A program made the position numbers and the translations under genes. Below, piece by piece: positions 7,350-15,521 of a DNA stretch of 64,000 nt; positions within the stretch are counted from its first letter, which is position 1, and every line of letters begins with the position of its first letter. Origin of the DNA: CAZTAO01 sp964611645 (GTDB lineage Bacteria > Armatimonadota > UBA5829). The stretch is from contig CAZTAO010000022.1 of the NCBI GenBank assembly GCA_964611645.1, positions 1 through 64,000 of the forward strand. The letters run 5' to 3'. Below the pieces are notes generated by a model. It was not told where the DNA came from. It did not search any database and worked only from the letters and a program-made list of their open reading frames with translations.

Positions 7350-8824
7350 TTCGTCATACCCAATCCCACGAGACTGATCAGCCCACACAGCGCCGGCAGG
7401 AAGTCGCCTAGGCGGGAGTAGGGGGTGAGATCGGAGCGCAGGGGAGCGGTCCCCGTGACAACGCCTTGCCTGAAGATTCCCAGGCTCGAAATCACACGGC
7501 CGTAGGGGTCAATGATGGCGGATATCCCGGTTGCCCCAGCTCGGACCAGCGACCTGCGGTTCTCCACTGCCCTGAGTCTGGACATCATCAGGTGCTGCTC
7601 GGCGGCGTGGGTTCGGCGGAACCAGGCATCGTTGGTGAGCACGAACAGGGCCTGCGCGCCATCTCGGGTTTCCGCCCCGGATACGTCGGAGAACAGCGAC
7701 TCGAAGCAAATGTTGATGCCGATCGGGCCGACTGCGGCCTGCACAATGTCGCGGCTCTTGCCCGGGACCACGTCGTATGGCCTGACCCCGTAGTTGTCGA
7801 TGAATGTCAGCCACTTCCGCATCGGCACAAACTCCCCGAATGGCAGCAGCCGCACCTTCCGATAGATACCCAACGGGTCGCCTTTGGGCGAATAAACATA
7901 GGCTGCGTTGGCGGCATGCCTGCTGTCATTTCGGTCGACCGCGTTGTACGCGCCTGCTATCAGTGTAGACTCTGTATCTCGGGCCACCGTCTTCATCCGG
8001 CTCTCATAGGCAGTGCCGGGAAGATCAGTGGGGATGGTGGTCTCCGGCCACACTATGAAATCCGGGCTGAAACTCTTCGCCGAACGGCTCAGGACTTCGT
8101 AGGTGGTCATCGTGCTGTCCAGGTAAGCCTTGCCCGCCACGACATCCTGGTCCACATTGCCCTGCACTATCGCGGCGCGGAATGTGGGGGTGCGGGGTTG
8201 CCTAAGGACAGATGTCGCACCCCAGCCCCCGACCACGACCATCAGGGCAATCGCTAAGCCCATTGGTCTGAATGCGGAGGACGGGTTCTCGCGCGCTATC
8301 CGACGGCGCATCGTCTCGGCGAGGCAAAGATTGTAAAAGCACAGGACCAGATCGACCAGCCACGCCCCCCCGAGGGAGGCGATCTGGATTACAGGCAGCA
8401 TATTGGCCTGCGTATGGGCCAGACTGCCCCAGGTGAAGCCGAACATACCCAGCGTTCTGGCCCACTGCATCACAACCCAAAGTGCAGGCACGGCAACATA
8501 GCCAAACCAGCCGATGCGCGCGGGCATGACAAGCCGAGCCACAAGCGCGAACCCCACCAGAAAGACGGCCTGAAGCAGCGACAGCATAATCCACGGCGCG
8601 AAGCCGAAGATGGAAAGCCAGTAAAGGATGATCAAGTAGTATACGACGCCGGCCGCAAGGCTGCAGAGAGCAGCGCGTTTGGTATCGAAGACAGTTAGTC
8701 CGTACAGTAGCGGGGCTAGTCCGACCCACGCCGCGGGCCACAGACCGGGCCAGGGCAAGGCGCAGGCCAGCATCAATCCGGAGACCGCGCCAAGGCCCAA
8801 CGATTTGATGTTCACTTTCGACAT
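7313..8824 (-). CDS. lnt: Apolipoprotein N-acyltransferase
   Basis: 503 aa, normal length. The N-terminal half has about six membrane helices; the C-terminal half is the nitrilase-fold domain. The catalytic triad is visible: Glu261 in VWPETTIPT, Lys323 in YRKVRLLPFGEFVP and Cys373 in NICFESLFSD. It adds the third acyl chain to lipoproteins at the outer face of the inner membrane, implying a double-membrane cell. Odd feature: the C-terminal tail KRKPPAPPLSGG is encoded by the arm of a dispersed palindrome that also supplies the stop codon. It diverges from a lipoprotein gene with only 24 bp between start codons. Confidence 0.95.
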   Translation of the reverse strand: MSKVNIKSLGLGAVSGLMLACALPWPGLWPAAWVGLAPLLYGLTVFDTKRAALCSLAAGVVYYLIILYWLSIFGFAPWIMLSLLQAVFLVGFALVARLVMPARIGWFGYVAVPALWVVMQWARTLGMFGFTWGSLAHTQANMLPVIQIASLGGAWLVDLVLCFYNLCLAETMRRRIARENPSSAFRPMGLAIALMVVVGGWGATSVLRQPRTPTFRAAIVQGNVDQDVVAGKAYLDSTMTTYEVLSRSAKSFSPDFIVWPETTIPTDLPGTAYESRMKTVARDTESTLIAGAYNAVDRNDSRHAANAAYVYSPKGDPLGIYRKVRLLPFGEFVPMRKWLTFIDNYGVRPYDVVPGKSRDIVQAAVGPIGINICFESLFSDVSGAETRDGAQALFVLTNDAWFRRTHAAEQHLMMSRLRAVENRRSLVRAGATGISAIIDPYGRVISSLGIFRQGVVTGTAPLRSDLTPYSRLGDFLPALCGLISLVGLGMTKRKPPAPPLSGG

Positions 8825-8829
8825 AGACG

Positions 8830-8839
8830 TATGATACCA
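8830..8839. promoter_or_regulatory. Overlapping divergent -10 elements between lnt and the lipoprotein gene
   Basis: Minus strand: TGGTATCAT at 8839-8831, ending 6 bp before the lnt ATG. Plus strand: TATGAT at 8830-8835, 13 bp before the lipoprotein ATG. Both positions predict a transcription start at or within a few bases of the start codon, so leaderless or near-leaderless mRNAs are likely. No good -35 is visible on the minus strand; TTGATG at 8805-8810 is a weak plus-strand candidate. Confidence 0.45.
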
Positions 8840-8848
8840 TAGTATGCT

Positions 8849-9568
8849 ATGAAGAGTAGATATATCCTTGCGTTACTATGTATATTGGCGGCGGTTATGT
8901 CGGTCTCGGGGTGCGCGAAGTTCCCCGACACGGCGGGAATCTCGGGCAAGCAGCTTGTGATCACGCTCAAGGTAGCCGGCAGGATAGAGCCGTCGGATTC
9001 CACCGACCCCAGCATTCGCCGCTACTATTTCATCGCGATAGATAACGACTCCGACCCCAACACCGGCCCTTGGGCGGTTGTTGGTCCGCCGTACGGCGGC
9101 ACCGGGTGGGTTACCAGCGCGCAGGCGGCCAGCAGTATCGGCTTGACCTCGTTCGTGAAAGTCGGCCCTGAAGACCCGAGCGGAAACTTCTACGGAGTCC
9201 TGCCCGGCAGTTTCTTCCTCAACACCACTCCCGCGCAGCCGCCGGTAAACACTGCGGTCCTGGATGGCGGGTCCACAATACGGTTCGTGATCGACTTCAA
9301 CCAGATCGCGACGACTGCGTTCCCGGTGGACAGCATCAACCAACTCAATGTCAACATCATCACAACCAATGAGTTGGCTGTCAACCCGGGCTTCTCCTAC
9401 CCGAACCGGATATGGGATTCGCTCGGACCCAGCGGGCAAGACTACGTGACCATAGACACCACCTCAAACCACACCTATTCCGGTGCGGACGATAACGGCG
9501 ACATTCGTGATCTGGACCTGGACATTGTGTCCTGGTCGGTTGAAGTGCAGAGTATCTCGTCGAGATAG
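8849..9568 (+). CDS. Lipoprotein of unknown function
   Basis: 239 aa. A lipoprotein signal peptide ends with the lipobox VSGC (Cys22). The mature part begins with KFPDTAGISGK and is rich in beta-strand-forming residues, with Asp/Asn-rich loops such as IAIDNDSDPNTGPW that could bind calcium. There is no enzymatic motif. It is read away from lnt, the enzyme that would complete its acylation. No RBS is visible because the start codon lies 13 bp after the probable -10. A weak hairpin (about 9583-9598) follows the stop. Confidence 0.75.
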   Translation: MKSRYILALLCILAAVMSVSGCAKFPDTAGISGKQLVITLKVAGRIEPSDSTDPSIRRYYFIAIDNDSDPNTGPWAVVGPPYGGTGWVTSAQAASSIGLTSFVKVGPEDPSGNFYGVLPGSFFLNTTPAQPPVNTAVLDGGSTIRFVIDFNQIATTAFPVDSINQLNVNIITTNELAVNPGFSYPNRIWDSLGPSGQDYVTIDTTSNHTYSGADDNGDIRDLDLDIVSWSVEVQSISSR

Positions 9569-9679
9569 TGGCAGCTCCCTCCACTGAAGTGAGGGCGCTT
9601 TGTGACCAGGAATACAGTGATACGGTGTCTCGCACTCCCGGAGTTGGGAGCAACTGAACAAACACAGGAGGAGTCTATT

Positions 9680-10015
9680 ATGAAACAGCTAGTGGCAATC
9701 GCGCTTGTCGTACTCGTGGGAGCAATCCTGATCTCCGGTTGTGGCGGAGACGGAGGCATAGGCAACCCGCTGGTCGGTTCAATCACGGGTGTTGTGAAGG
9801 ACACAGGCGGCGCAGCTATCTCGGGCGTCACCGTAACCACCTCCGGCGGACGAACCGCAACCACCAACGCAGCCGGAGAGTTCACGTTCACCAACCTGGT
9901 TCCAGCGACATACACTCTCGTCGCGACCAAGACCGGGTATGTCGCGGCAAGCGGCAGCGTCAAGGTAGTGGGTGGCGCCAACTCAACATTCACGTTCACG
10001 TTGTCGCCTATATAG
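9680..10015 (+). CDS. Lipoprotein with carboxypeptidase-regulatory-like (beta-sandwich) domain
   Basis: 111 aa from ATG 9680, preceded by AGGAGG at 9667-9672; the upstream open frame from 9602 is not needed. The lipobox ISGC puts the lipidated Cys at 21. Residues 30-111 form one carboxypeptidase-regulatory-like / CNA-B-like unit: GSITGVVKDTGGAAISGVTV followed by a repeat-like TTNAAGEFTFTNLVPATYTL. Such single beta-sandwich lipoproteins are common surface proteins with binding roles. It lies downstream of another lipoprotein on the same strand but with its own RBS. Confidence 0.8.
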   Translation: MKQLVAIALVVLVGAILISGCGGDGGIGNPLVGSITGVVKDTGGAAISGVTVTTSGGRTATTNAAGEFTFTNLVPATYTLVATKTGYVAASGSVKVVGGANSTFTFTLSPI

Positions 10016-10032
10016 TTTCTCACTGCAGGTTC

Positions 10033-10118
10033 ATTTCGACTCCGCTCAATGAACGGCCCATACCGGTTGACCCCGGGCCGCTGGTTGAGCTTGGCTACTG
10101 GTTGAGCGGAGTCGAAAC
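10033..10118. repeat. TTTCGACTCCGCTCAA-type palindrome, copy 2
   Basis: ATTTCGACTCCGCTCAAT opens the element and GGTTGAGCGGAGTCGAAACC closes it at 10118, with an extra internal CTGGTTGAGC copy at 10081-10090. It fills the gap between a lipoprotein and an aminotransferase gene. Other copies are at 2675-2722, 50651-50671 and 62625-62676. Confidence 0.7.
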
Positions 10119-10166
10119 CAGCATTGAGTTCATTACATTACCCCAACTAACACGGAGGTCTCATCA

Positions 10167-11393
10167 ATGTCCCACACCCGCAAAGTCATCCCACGCGTCG
10201 CGCCCAAGGCGTATGATTATACTAAAGAAGTCCTGGATTTCGGTTTCCACAATGCCCACTCGGTGGGGATAACTGCGCGGCTTGAAAAGGCGTGCGCGGA
10301 GAAGTTCGGCCAGAAATACGGGATAGCCCACTGCAACGGCACCGCCACCATGCAGAGCGCGCTTATGGGAGCCGATGTCGGGGTCGGTGATGAGGTCATC
10401 TGCCCGGCGTTCACCGTATTCTCTACATCGGCAGCAGTTCTGCACTGCAACGCTGTCCCGATAATAGTGGATGTCGACCCGGAGATGTGGACCATCAGCG
10501 TTGACGCCATCCGCAAAGCCATCACCCCTCGCACCAAAGCCATCATACCGGTCGCCATAGGTGGCCTGACTGCCGATATGGACCCGATCATGGAACTGGC
10601 GAAAGAGCACAACCTGGTGGTGATCGAGGACAACGCGCAGTGCATGGTCGGCAGCTATAAGGGCCGCATCGCGGGAAGCATCGGGCACTTCGCCAGCTTC
10701 AGCTTCCAGTCTTCCAAGACAGTCACCTGCGGGGACGGCGGGATGCTGGTATGCTCGGAGGACACCCTGTCGCTGGGCGCGCGCAAGGCCGCAACCATCG
10801 GCTACAAAGACCTGACACTAAAGCCGGGGAGCAACGTGGTCTCGGAGCAGCTTCGGTGCCAGCCCAGCTACCAGAGGCACGACAGCATCGGCTGGAACCA
10901 GCGCCTCCCGGAGATAGCCTGCGCGGTCGCGTTGGCTGAACTGGAGCGGGTCGAGGAACTCACCGAAATGCGGACCTACGCCGCAAAGGCAGCCGAAAAC
11001 GCTCTGAGCCAGTTCGACTGGATAGTTCCGCAGAAGACCCCGGATGGATACGTCAACGCCTACTGGACCTATATGGTCAGGATCACGCGTGACGACATCG
11101 TCTGGGCGGACGTCCTCTCCACCAACATCGACCTGGGTGGCGAGGGCTTCTACGGCGGGTATATGCCATCTCACCTGGAGCCGGTCTATGCCAACCTGAA
11201 CAAAGCAGTGGACGCCAACCCAGACCGCTACCCCCACTACGCCGGCAGGCTCCCAAGATACCAGCGCGGCCTTTGCCCCACGTGGGAATCCATACAGCCC
11301 AGAGTAATGATGCTCAAGACCAACTACTGGGACACCAACGAAGCCGACCGCCAGGCCGAGATACTGGCGAAGACGCTGAGGAAGTTCGCGTAA
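10167..11393 (+). CDS. DegT/DnrJ/EryC1/StrS-family PLP aminotransferase
   Basis: 408 aa, typical of sugar aminotransferases. The PLP-binding lysine is in FQSSKTVTCGDGGML, the aspartate in VVIEDNAQCMVGSYKGR and the substrate/cofactor loop in GIAHCNGTATMQSAL. Family members transfer an amino group to a keto sugar nucleotide for cell-surface glycans or antibiotics. The C-terminal half (GGYMPSHLEPVYANLNKA) resembles forms found beside Gfo/Idh oxidoreductases. No sugar-nucleotide genes adjoin it here. The ATG follows GGAGG at about 10154-10158. Confidence 0.88.
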   Translation: MSHTRKVIPRVAPKAYDYTKEVLDFGFHNAHSVGITARLEKACAEKFGQKYGIAHCNGTATMQSALMGADVGVGDEVICPAFTVFSTSAAVLHCNAVPIIVDVDPEMWTISVDAIRKAITPRTKAIIPVAIGGLTADMDPIMELAKEHNLVVIEDNAQCMVGSYKGRIAGSIGHFASFSFQSSKTVTCGDGGMLVCSEDTLSLGARKAATIGYKDLTLKPGSNVVSEQLRCQPSYQRHDSIGWNQRLPEIACAVALAELERVEELTEMRTYAAKAAENALSQFDWIVPQKTPDGYVNAYWTYMVRITRDDIVWADVLSTNIDLGGEGFYGGYMPSHLEPVYANLNKAVDANPDRYPHYAGRLPRYQRGLCPTWESIQPRVMMLKTNYWDTNEADRQAEILAKTLRKFA

Positions 11394-11398
11394 AACCT

Positions 11399-11477
11399 CC
11401 CCCTCCTCGCCAGGAGGCGCTGCCCGAAAGCAGCCCCTAGCGAAGCGGGGCTGCGAAAGGGGGGCTGGGGTGAGGTT
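11399..11477. repeat. Dispersed repeat, family C, copy 1 (gap 11394-11703)
   Basis: A GC-rich element containing GGCGCTGCCCGAAAGCAG and GCGGGGCTGCGAAAGG, ending GGGCTGGGGTGAGG. The reverse complement of 62733-62816 shares most of this sequence. The rest of the 310-bp gap holds the element at 11527-11603 and an RBS for the next gene. Confidence 0.65.
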
Positions 11478-11526
11478 CCTTCTGCGTAACGATGTAGAGA
11501 ACCGCCCAATCAGACGCAATCGAGGG

Positions 11527-11603
11527 TGTTTGGGGACTTGAGCCGCAGCCGCCGGCCGCTAGCCGCGTTGCGGAGCAACGCTGCGAAAGGTGGAAGTCCC
11601 GAA
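11527..11603. repeat. Degenerate GTTTCGGGACTT-type palindrome
   Basis: TGTTTGGGGACTT at the left pairs with AAGTCCCGAAAC at the right (11592-11603), enclosing CCGCTAGCCGCGTTGCGGAGC. It is a longer, diverged relative of the palindromes at 26683-26717 and 57842-57876. Confidence 0.5.
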
Positions 11604-11703
11604 ACTGAGCTTGTCTTTTGTGGGGACCGGAGAAGAAGAGCACGCAACGCAAGCTTCAGAACATGCCGACAGCGCCGGTGCCGCACTATCCCGGAGGGAA
11701 CAA

Positions 11704-12195
11704 ATGACTTGGAAACAGATAGGTGACGAGGAGTCGAAGCCGCCGCTGGTTGTCTTTTCCGGCTGTGGTTGCTTCGCGATAGCGGTCGTGCTGGCGATTC
11801 AAGGGTTGGTGGCATTCCTGACCGTCGTCGTGCCGGCGACTCTGGGGCCCGTGCTGCAGGCAACAGGCGTCGTCACGGTGATCCTGGGCTGCCGTCTGGT
11901 CGCCGCTCCCACAGGCGGACGTACCACCTCGTTTGTATGGATATCCGGGGGCCTTGCTGCCTTAGGATGGATAATCGGACTCAATTCGTACCAGGTGTCA
12001 GATGCGAAGGGAATTCCCGTCTTGGGCGTCGGCTTGCTATCCGTGAGTCTGGCAGTCTCGCTCGCTGTGCTACTGGAGATAACCAGGCTTCGGATGCCCA
12101 CGGCATTGCGGGTGGCGTTGGGCCTTTTACTGGTCCTCGCAGGGATGATCGTGCCGACGCTGATCGAGGCGCATTATCTGGTTGACTTGTTGTAG
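11704..12195 (+). CDS. Small multi-pass membrane protein
   Basis: 163 aa from ATG 11704, chosen because GGAGGG at 11694-11699 lies just upstream; the longer frame from 11590 is encoded by a dispersed palindrome. Five hydrophobic segments are seen (about 15-40, 45-62, 72-90, 100-125 and 130-152), with short loops. A conserved-looking FSGCGCF lies in the first helix. No family is recognised. It is followed directly by an RHS relic and a truncated esterase, so this interval has been rearranged. Confidence 0.6.
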   Translation: MTWKQIGDEESKPPLVVFSGCGCFAIAVVLAIQGLVAFLTVVVPATLGPVLQATGVVTVILGCRLVAAPTGGRTTSFVWISGGLAALGWIIGLNSYQVSDAKGIPVLGVGLLSVSLAVSLAVLLEITRLRMPTALRVALGLLLVLAGMIVPTLIEAHYLVDLL

Positions 12196-12203
12196 GAGCA
12201 ACT

Positions 12204-12248
12204 GGCAACCGAACTGTGAACTACACGTACAACGCACTGGGCAGAACG
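12204..12248 (+). pseudogene. Relic of an RHS/YD-repeat protein
   Basis: Fifteen codons read GNRTVNYTYNALGRT, the hallmark YD-repeat of RHS proteins (GNRT---YTYDALGRLT). The frame has a stop at 12183-12185 upstream and ends at TGA 12249. It is too short to be a gene and appears to be the residue of an RHS gene lost by deletion. Confidence 0.5.
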
Positions 12249-12272
12249 TGACGGCCGGGGATGGCGGGATGA

Positions 12273-13277
12273 CGATCTGAGGGTGTCACCTGGGTGAACG
12301 GAGTGAAGGTCGGATCAACTTCAGGCTACGCCGATCAACGCGAGTACCAGGTGCCGGCGGGTGTGTTGAAGGCCGGTCGTAACGTGATTGCGGTGCGAGT
12401 GCTCGACACTCTGAGCGGCGGTGGGTTCTGGGGAGAGCCCCAGCGGATGACCATTCAGGCCGGCGATCTCTCCGCCATACCGCTGGCTGGGGACTGGCTG
12501 TACCACACCGCTCTTCCGCTTGCCCAGGAGGACACCGTCCCGCCCCAGATAGCCGGTAACAATCCAAACGAGATCACCGCGCTCTACAATGCCATGATAT
12601 CGCCGCTCATTCCATTTTCCATCAAAGGCGCGATCTGGTATCAAGGTGAATCGAATGCCGGTCGGCCCGGGCAGTATCGCACGCTGCTGCCTACTATGAT
12701 AAATGACTGGCGCTCGCGTTTCGGTGTGGGCAAGTTCCCGTTTCTGATCGTGCAACTAGCCTCGTTCACGGATCCCGTCTCAGACCCGGTACAAGGCGGC
12801 TGGGCGGAGCTGCGCGAGGCCCAACTGCTTACCGCCCTGAATACCCCCAACTGCGGGTTGGCTGTCGCGATAGATATTGGTGAAGCAACGGACATTCACC
12901 CGAAGAACAAACAGGATGTGGGGCGCCGCCTTGCTTTGGCCGCGGAAGGCATAGCTTACGCCCGCAGAATCGTCTATTCGGGCCCAGTCTACAAGAGAAT
13001 GAAGATCGAAGGGGATGCAATTCGGCTGTACTTCGATCATGTTGGCGGCGGACTCCTGGCAAAGGGAGCCGATAAGCTCAAAGGCTTCGCCATTGCGGGA
13101 GCCGACAAGGGCTTCGTGTGGGGCGATGCGGTGATCGAGGGCAAGACAATCCTGGTATCGGCTCCGTCCATCAAAAAGCCGGTGGCGGTGCGCTATGGCT
13201 GGGCAAACTTCCCCAACGGCAACCTGTACAACAAGGCTGACCTTCCGGCTTCCCCATTCCGCACCGATGTGAACTAA
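12273..13277 (+). pseudogene. 5'-truncated sialate O-acetylesterase (SGNH family)
   Basis: About 330 aa of recognisable protein; the frame is closed by TGA at 12270-12272. It starts in the sugar-binding insertion (WVNGVKVGSTSGY ... YQVPAGVLKAGRNVIAVRV) and continues through the SGNH region IKGAIWYQGESNAGRP and a late DIHPKNKQDVGRRLA segment holding the catalytic Asp-x-x-His. The N-terminal third, including the GQSN-type nucleophile serine block, is missing. Intact family members have about 500-650 residues. A GTG at 12294 could start translation but the product would lack the nucleophile. The break coincides with the RHS relic. Confidence 0.75.
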
Positions 13278-13406
13278 CAAGCAGTCTTTTCGTGAGTCGT
13301 TGTACGGAACCAGCCGGAAAAAGGCGGGGTTGGATACACGCGCATCGAAAACCAACAGTATCTGGATTCTATCGCAACGGACAAACAAAGGAAAGAGCAA
13401 ATAACA

Positions 13407-13814
13407 ATGATTACTGGATTCGCGCACATCTGCATAGTAACTCCCGACCTCACCGCCACCCAACGCTTCTACACCGAGGCCCTGGGGTTCAAGAAGATAT
13501 TCGACTTCATCAGCAACGGCGAGGTGATCGGCTTCTATCTCGAGATGGCGGACAAGACGTTCATAGAGGTGTTCAGGCAGAACGACGTTCAGCCGGACGC
13601 CAAGTCGCCCATCGTGCACATGTGCCTTGAAGTGGACGACATCGACACGGTATCGCAGGCGCTGACATCAAGGGGCTACGAGGTCACCGAGAAGATGCTC
13701 GGCGCCGACCACAGTTGGCAGATATGGACAACCGACCCCGGCGGCGTGAAGATCGAGTTCCACCAATACACGAAGGATAGCTGCCAGTTGAACGGGAAGG
13801 ACTGCGTTCTGTAG
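13407..13814 (+). CDS. VOC-family (glyoxalase-like) protein
   Basis: 135 aa, one pair of beta-alpha-beta-beta-beta modules. Candidate metal ligands at the usual places are His7 (FAHICIV), Glu in TFIEVF, His in PIVHMCLEV and Glu in VKIEFHQY, so a lactoylglutathione lyase or methylmalonyl-CoA epimerase-like metal site is intact. The substrate cannot be told from sequence. The ATG is preceded by AAAGGAAAGAG. It is convergent with hslU and separated from it by a compound palindrome. Confidence 0.8.
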   Translation: MITGFAHICIVTPDLTATQRFYTEALGFKKIFDFISNGEVIGFYLEMADKTFIEVFRQNDVQPDAKSPIVHMCLEVDDIDTVSQALTSRGYEVTEKMLGADHSWQIWTTDPGGVKIEFHQYTKDSCQLNGKDCVL

Positions 13815-13817
13815 AGA

Positions 13818-13906
13818 GACGCAAACCCACCCCGGCCCTCCCTTATCAGGGAGGGAGGATGCGCGCAGACCTATCCCCCTGACAAGGGGGCGAGGGGGTT
13901 TGCGTC
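13818..13906. repeat. Compound palindrome, family A, copy 2
   Basis: GACGCAAACCCACCCC (13818) is mirrored by GGGGGTTTGCGTC ending at 13906; inside are CCCTCCCTTATCAGGGAGGG and CCCCCTGACAAGGGGG hairpins. It matches 7263-7349 closely and sits between convergent genes, where it could end transcription from both sides. Confidence 0.75.
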
Positions 13907-13907
13907 T

Positions 13908-15392
13908 TTACAGTATATACCGACTCATCTCGTCATCCTTCACTATGTCGTGAAGTTTGGCTTTTACGTAGTCCGCATCTATGCTGACTGTCTTGCTGTC
14001 GGACTCCGGCGCTTCGTAGGAGACGTCCTCCAGAAGCAGTTCCATTATGGTATGCAGCCTCCGGGCCCCTATGTTCTCCATGTTGGAGTTGACCTCGGCG
14101 GCTATCCGCGCTATCTCGGCGACTCCGGCGTCGGTGAAATCGACTTCCAGGCCCTCGGTCGCCAGCATGGCGGCGTATTGCTTGGTGAGGGCGTTCTTTG
14201 GCTCCGTGAGAATCCGGACCAGGTCGCCTTCCAGCAGGCTCTCAAGCTCAACACGAATCGGGAGCCGGCCCTGAAGCTCCGGTATCAGGTCTGACGGCTT
14301 GCTCACGTGGAACGCGCCGGCCGCTATGAAGAGGATGTAGTTGGTCGAGCATGGGCCGTACTTGGTGGTGACCGTCGTGCCTTCGATTATGGGCAGTATG
14401 TCGCGCTGGACTCCCTCACGCGATACCTGCGGACCGTGGTCAGACTCTCTCCCCGCAATCTTGTCCATCTCATCGACGAAGATGATCCCGTCCTGCTCGG
14501 CGCGGATGATGGCCTCGCGGACTATGGTTTCCTGGTCGGTCATCGCGCGGGCTTCCTGGTCGGCCAGTATCTTCTTGGCCTCGGCAACCGTGACCTTCCG
14601 CTTCTTCTGCCTCTTGGGCATCATATTGCCCAGAAACCCCTGCATGTCCATTCCCATCTCTTCAAGCCCCTGCTGGCCGAACATCTGGAACGTGGGCATG
14701 GAGCTGTCCTCAACCTCTATCTCAATCTCGCGATCGTCGAGTTCACCGGCCAGCAGAGCGGTCCGCAGCCGTGCTCGGATCCTCTCCTTGCGATCAGCCT
14801 GATCTCTCTCATACTCTCCCGGCTCCTCGTCTTCCTCATCGGGCGGAGGCGGAGGGGGAGGCGGTTCGACCGATGGCGGGTTGCCGCCGGTTCCCGGGAA
14901 GATGTGGCTCATCGCATTCTGTACAGAATCCAGCCAATGCCCCGGAATGGCCTGGGACACCATATTTCTCTTCGGTGGCGGCTCCATGATATCGAGTATC
15001 TGCTCCAGCGCCCGCTCGGCTGCTATCGGCTTCACCTCGGCTATCTTCTCTGCCTCCACCATCGCAACCGCTCTCTGAACGAGGTCACGCACCATCGAGT
15101 CGACGTCACGGCCGACGTAACCCACCTCTGTGAACTTGGTTGCTTCAACCTTGATGAACGGCGCTCCGGCCAGGTTGGCCAGCCGTCGCGCAAGCTCGGT
15201 CTTGCCGACCCCGGTGGGGCCGATGAGCAGTATGTTCTTGGGGATCACGTCGTCCCGCATGCTCTCTTCCAGCCTGCGGCGGCGATACCTGTTGCGCAGC
15301 GCAACCGCGATGGCCCGCTTGGCTTTATCCTGCCCGACTATGTATTTGTCGAGTTCAGCCACTATTTGTTTCGGAGTCAGTTCTTCGCTCAA
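13908..15392 (-). CDS. hslU: ATP-dependent protease ATPase subunit HslU
   Basis: 494 aa from TTG 15392, chosen because GAGG lies 5 bp upstream and the product then starts SEELTPKQIVAELDKYIVGQ like other HslU; a second TTG at 15404 is possible. It is the AAA+ unfoldase that feeds HslV. Walker A GPTGVGKT (about 58-65), Walker B IIFVDEMDKIA (about 303-313) and the C-terminal SRYIL plug for HslV are present. The I-domain carries an unusual run of eight prolines followed by DEEDEEPGEYERD (about 177-197). Length is above the 440-470 aa norm because of this insert. Confidence 0.95.
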   Translation of the reverse strand: MSEELTPKQIVAELDKYIVGQDKAKRAIAVALRNRYRRRRLEESMRDDVIPKNILLIGPTGVGKTELARRLANLAGAPFIKVEATKFTEVGYVGRDVDSMVRDLVQRAVAMVEAEKIAEVKPIAAERALEQILDIMEPPPKRNMVSQAIPGHWLDSVQNAMSHIFPGTGGNPPSVEPPPPPPPPDEEDEEPGEYERDQADRKERIRARLRTALLAGELDDREIEIEVEDSSMPTFQMFGQQGLEEMGMDMQGFLGNMMPKRQKKRKVTVAEAKKILADQEARAMTDQETIVREAIIRAEQDGIIFVDEMDKIAGRESDHGPQVSREGVQRDILPIIEGTTVTTKYGPCSTNYILFIAAGAFHVSKPSDLIPELQGRLPIRVELESLLEGDLVRILTEPKNALTKQYAAMLATEGLEVDFTDAGVAEIARIAAEVNSNMENIGARRLHTIMELLLEDVSYEAPESDSKTVSIDADYVKAKLHDIVKDDEMSRYIL

Positions 15393-15480
15393 ATTGCACC
15401 TCAATGCTGCGCCCGGAGTTCCCTCAGCGTTTGATTCGTCATTTCTGCGACTGCGATATAGATCGATGGGTGGTAGGTTC

Positions 15481-15519
15481 CCTCACCCCAGCCCTCTCCC
15501 ACTGCGGTGGGCGAGGGAG
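15481..15519. repeat. CCTCACCCCAGCCCTCTCC-type hairpin, copy 1
   Basis: A short palindrome (CCAGCCCTCTCCCACTG facing CGGTGGGCGAGGG) lies in the hslV-hslU gap. Related copies are at 19635-19670 and 59811-59843. It may modulate hslU expression in the operon. Confidence 0.55.
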
Positions 15520-15521
15520 CA

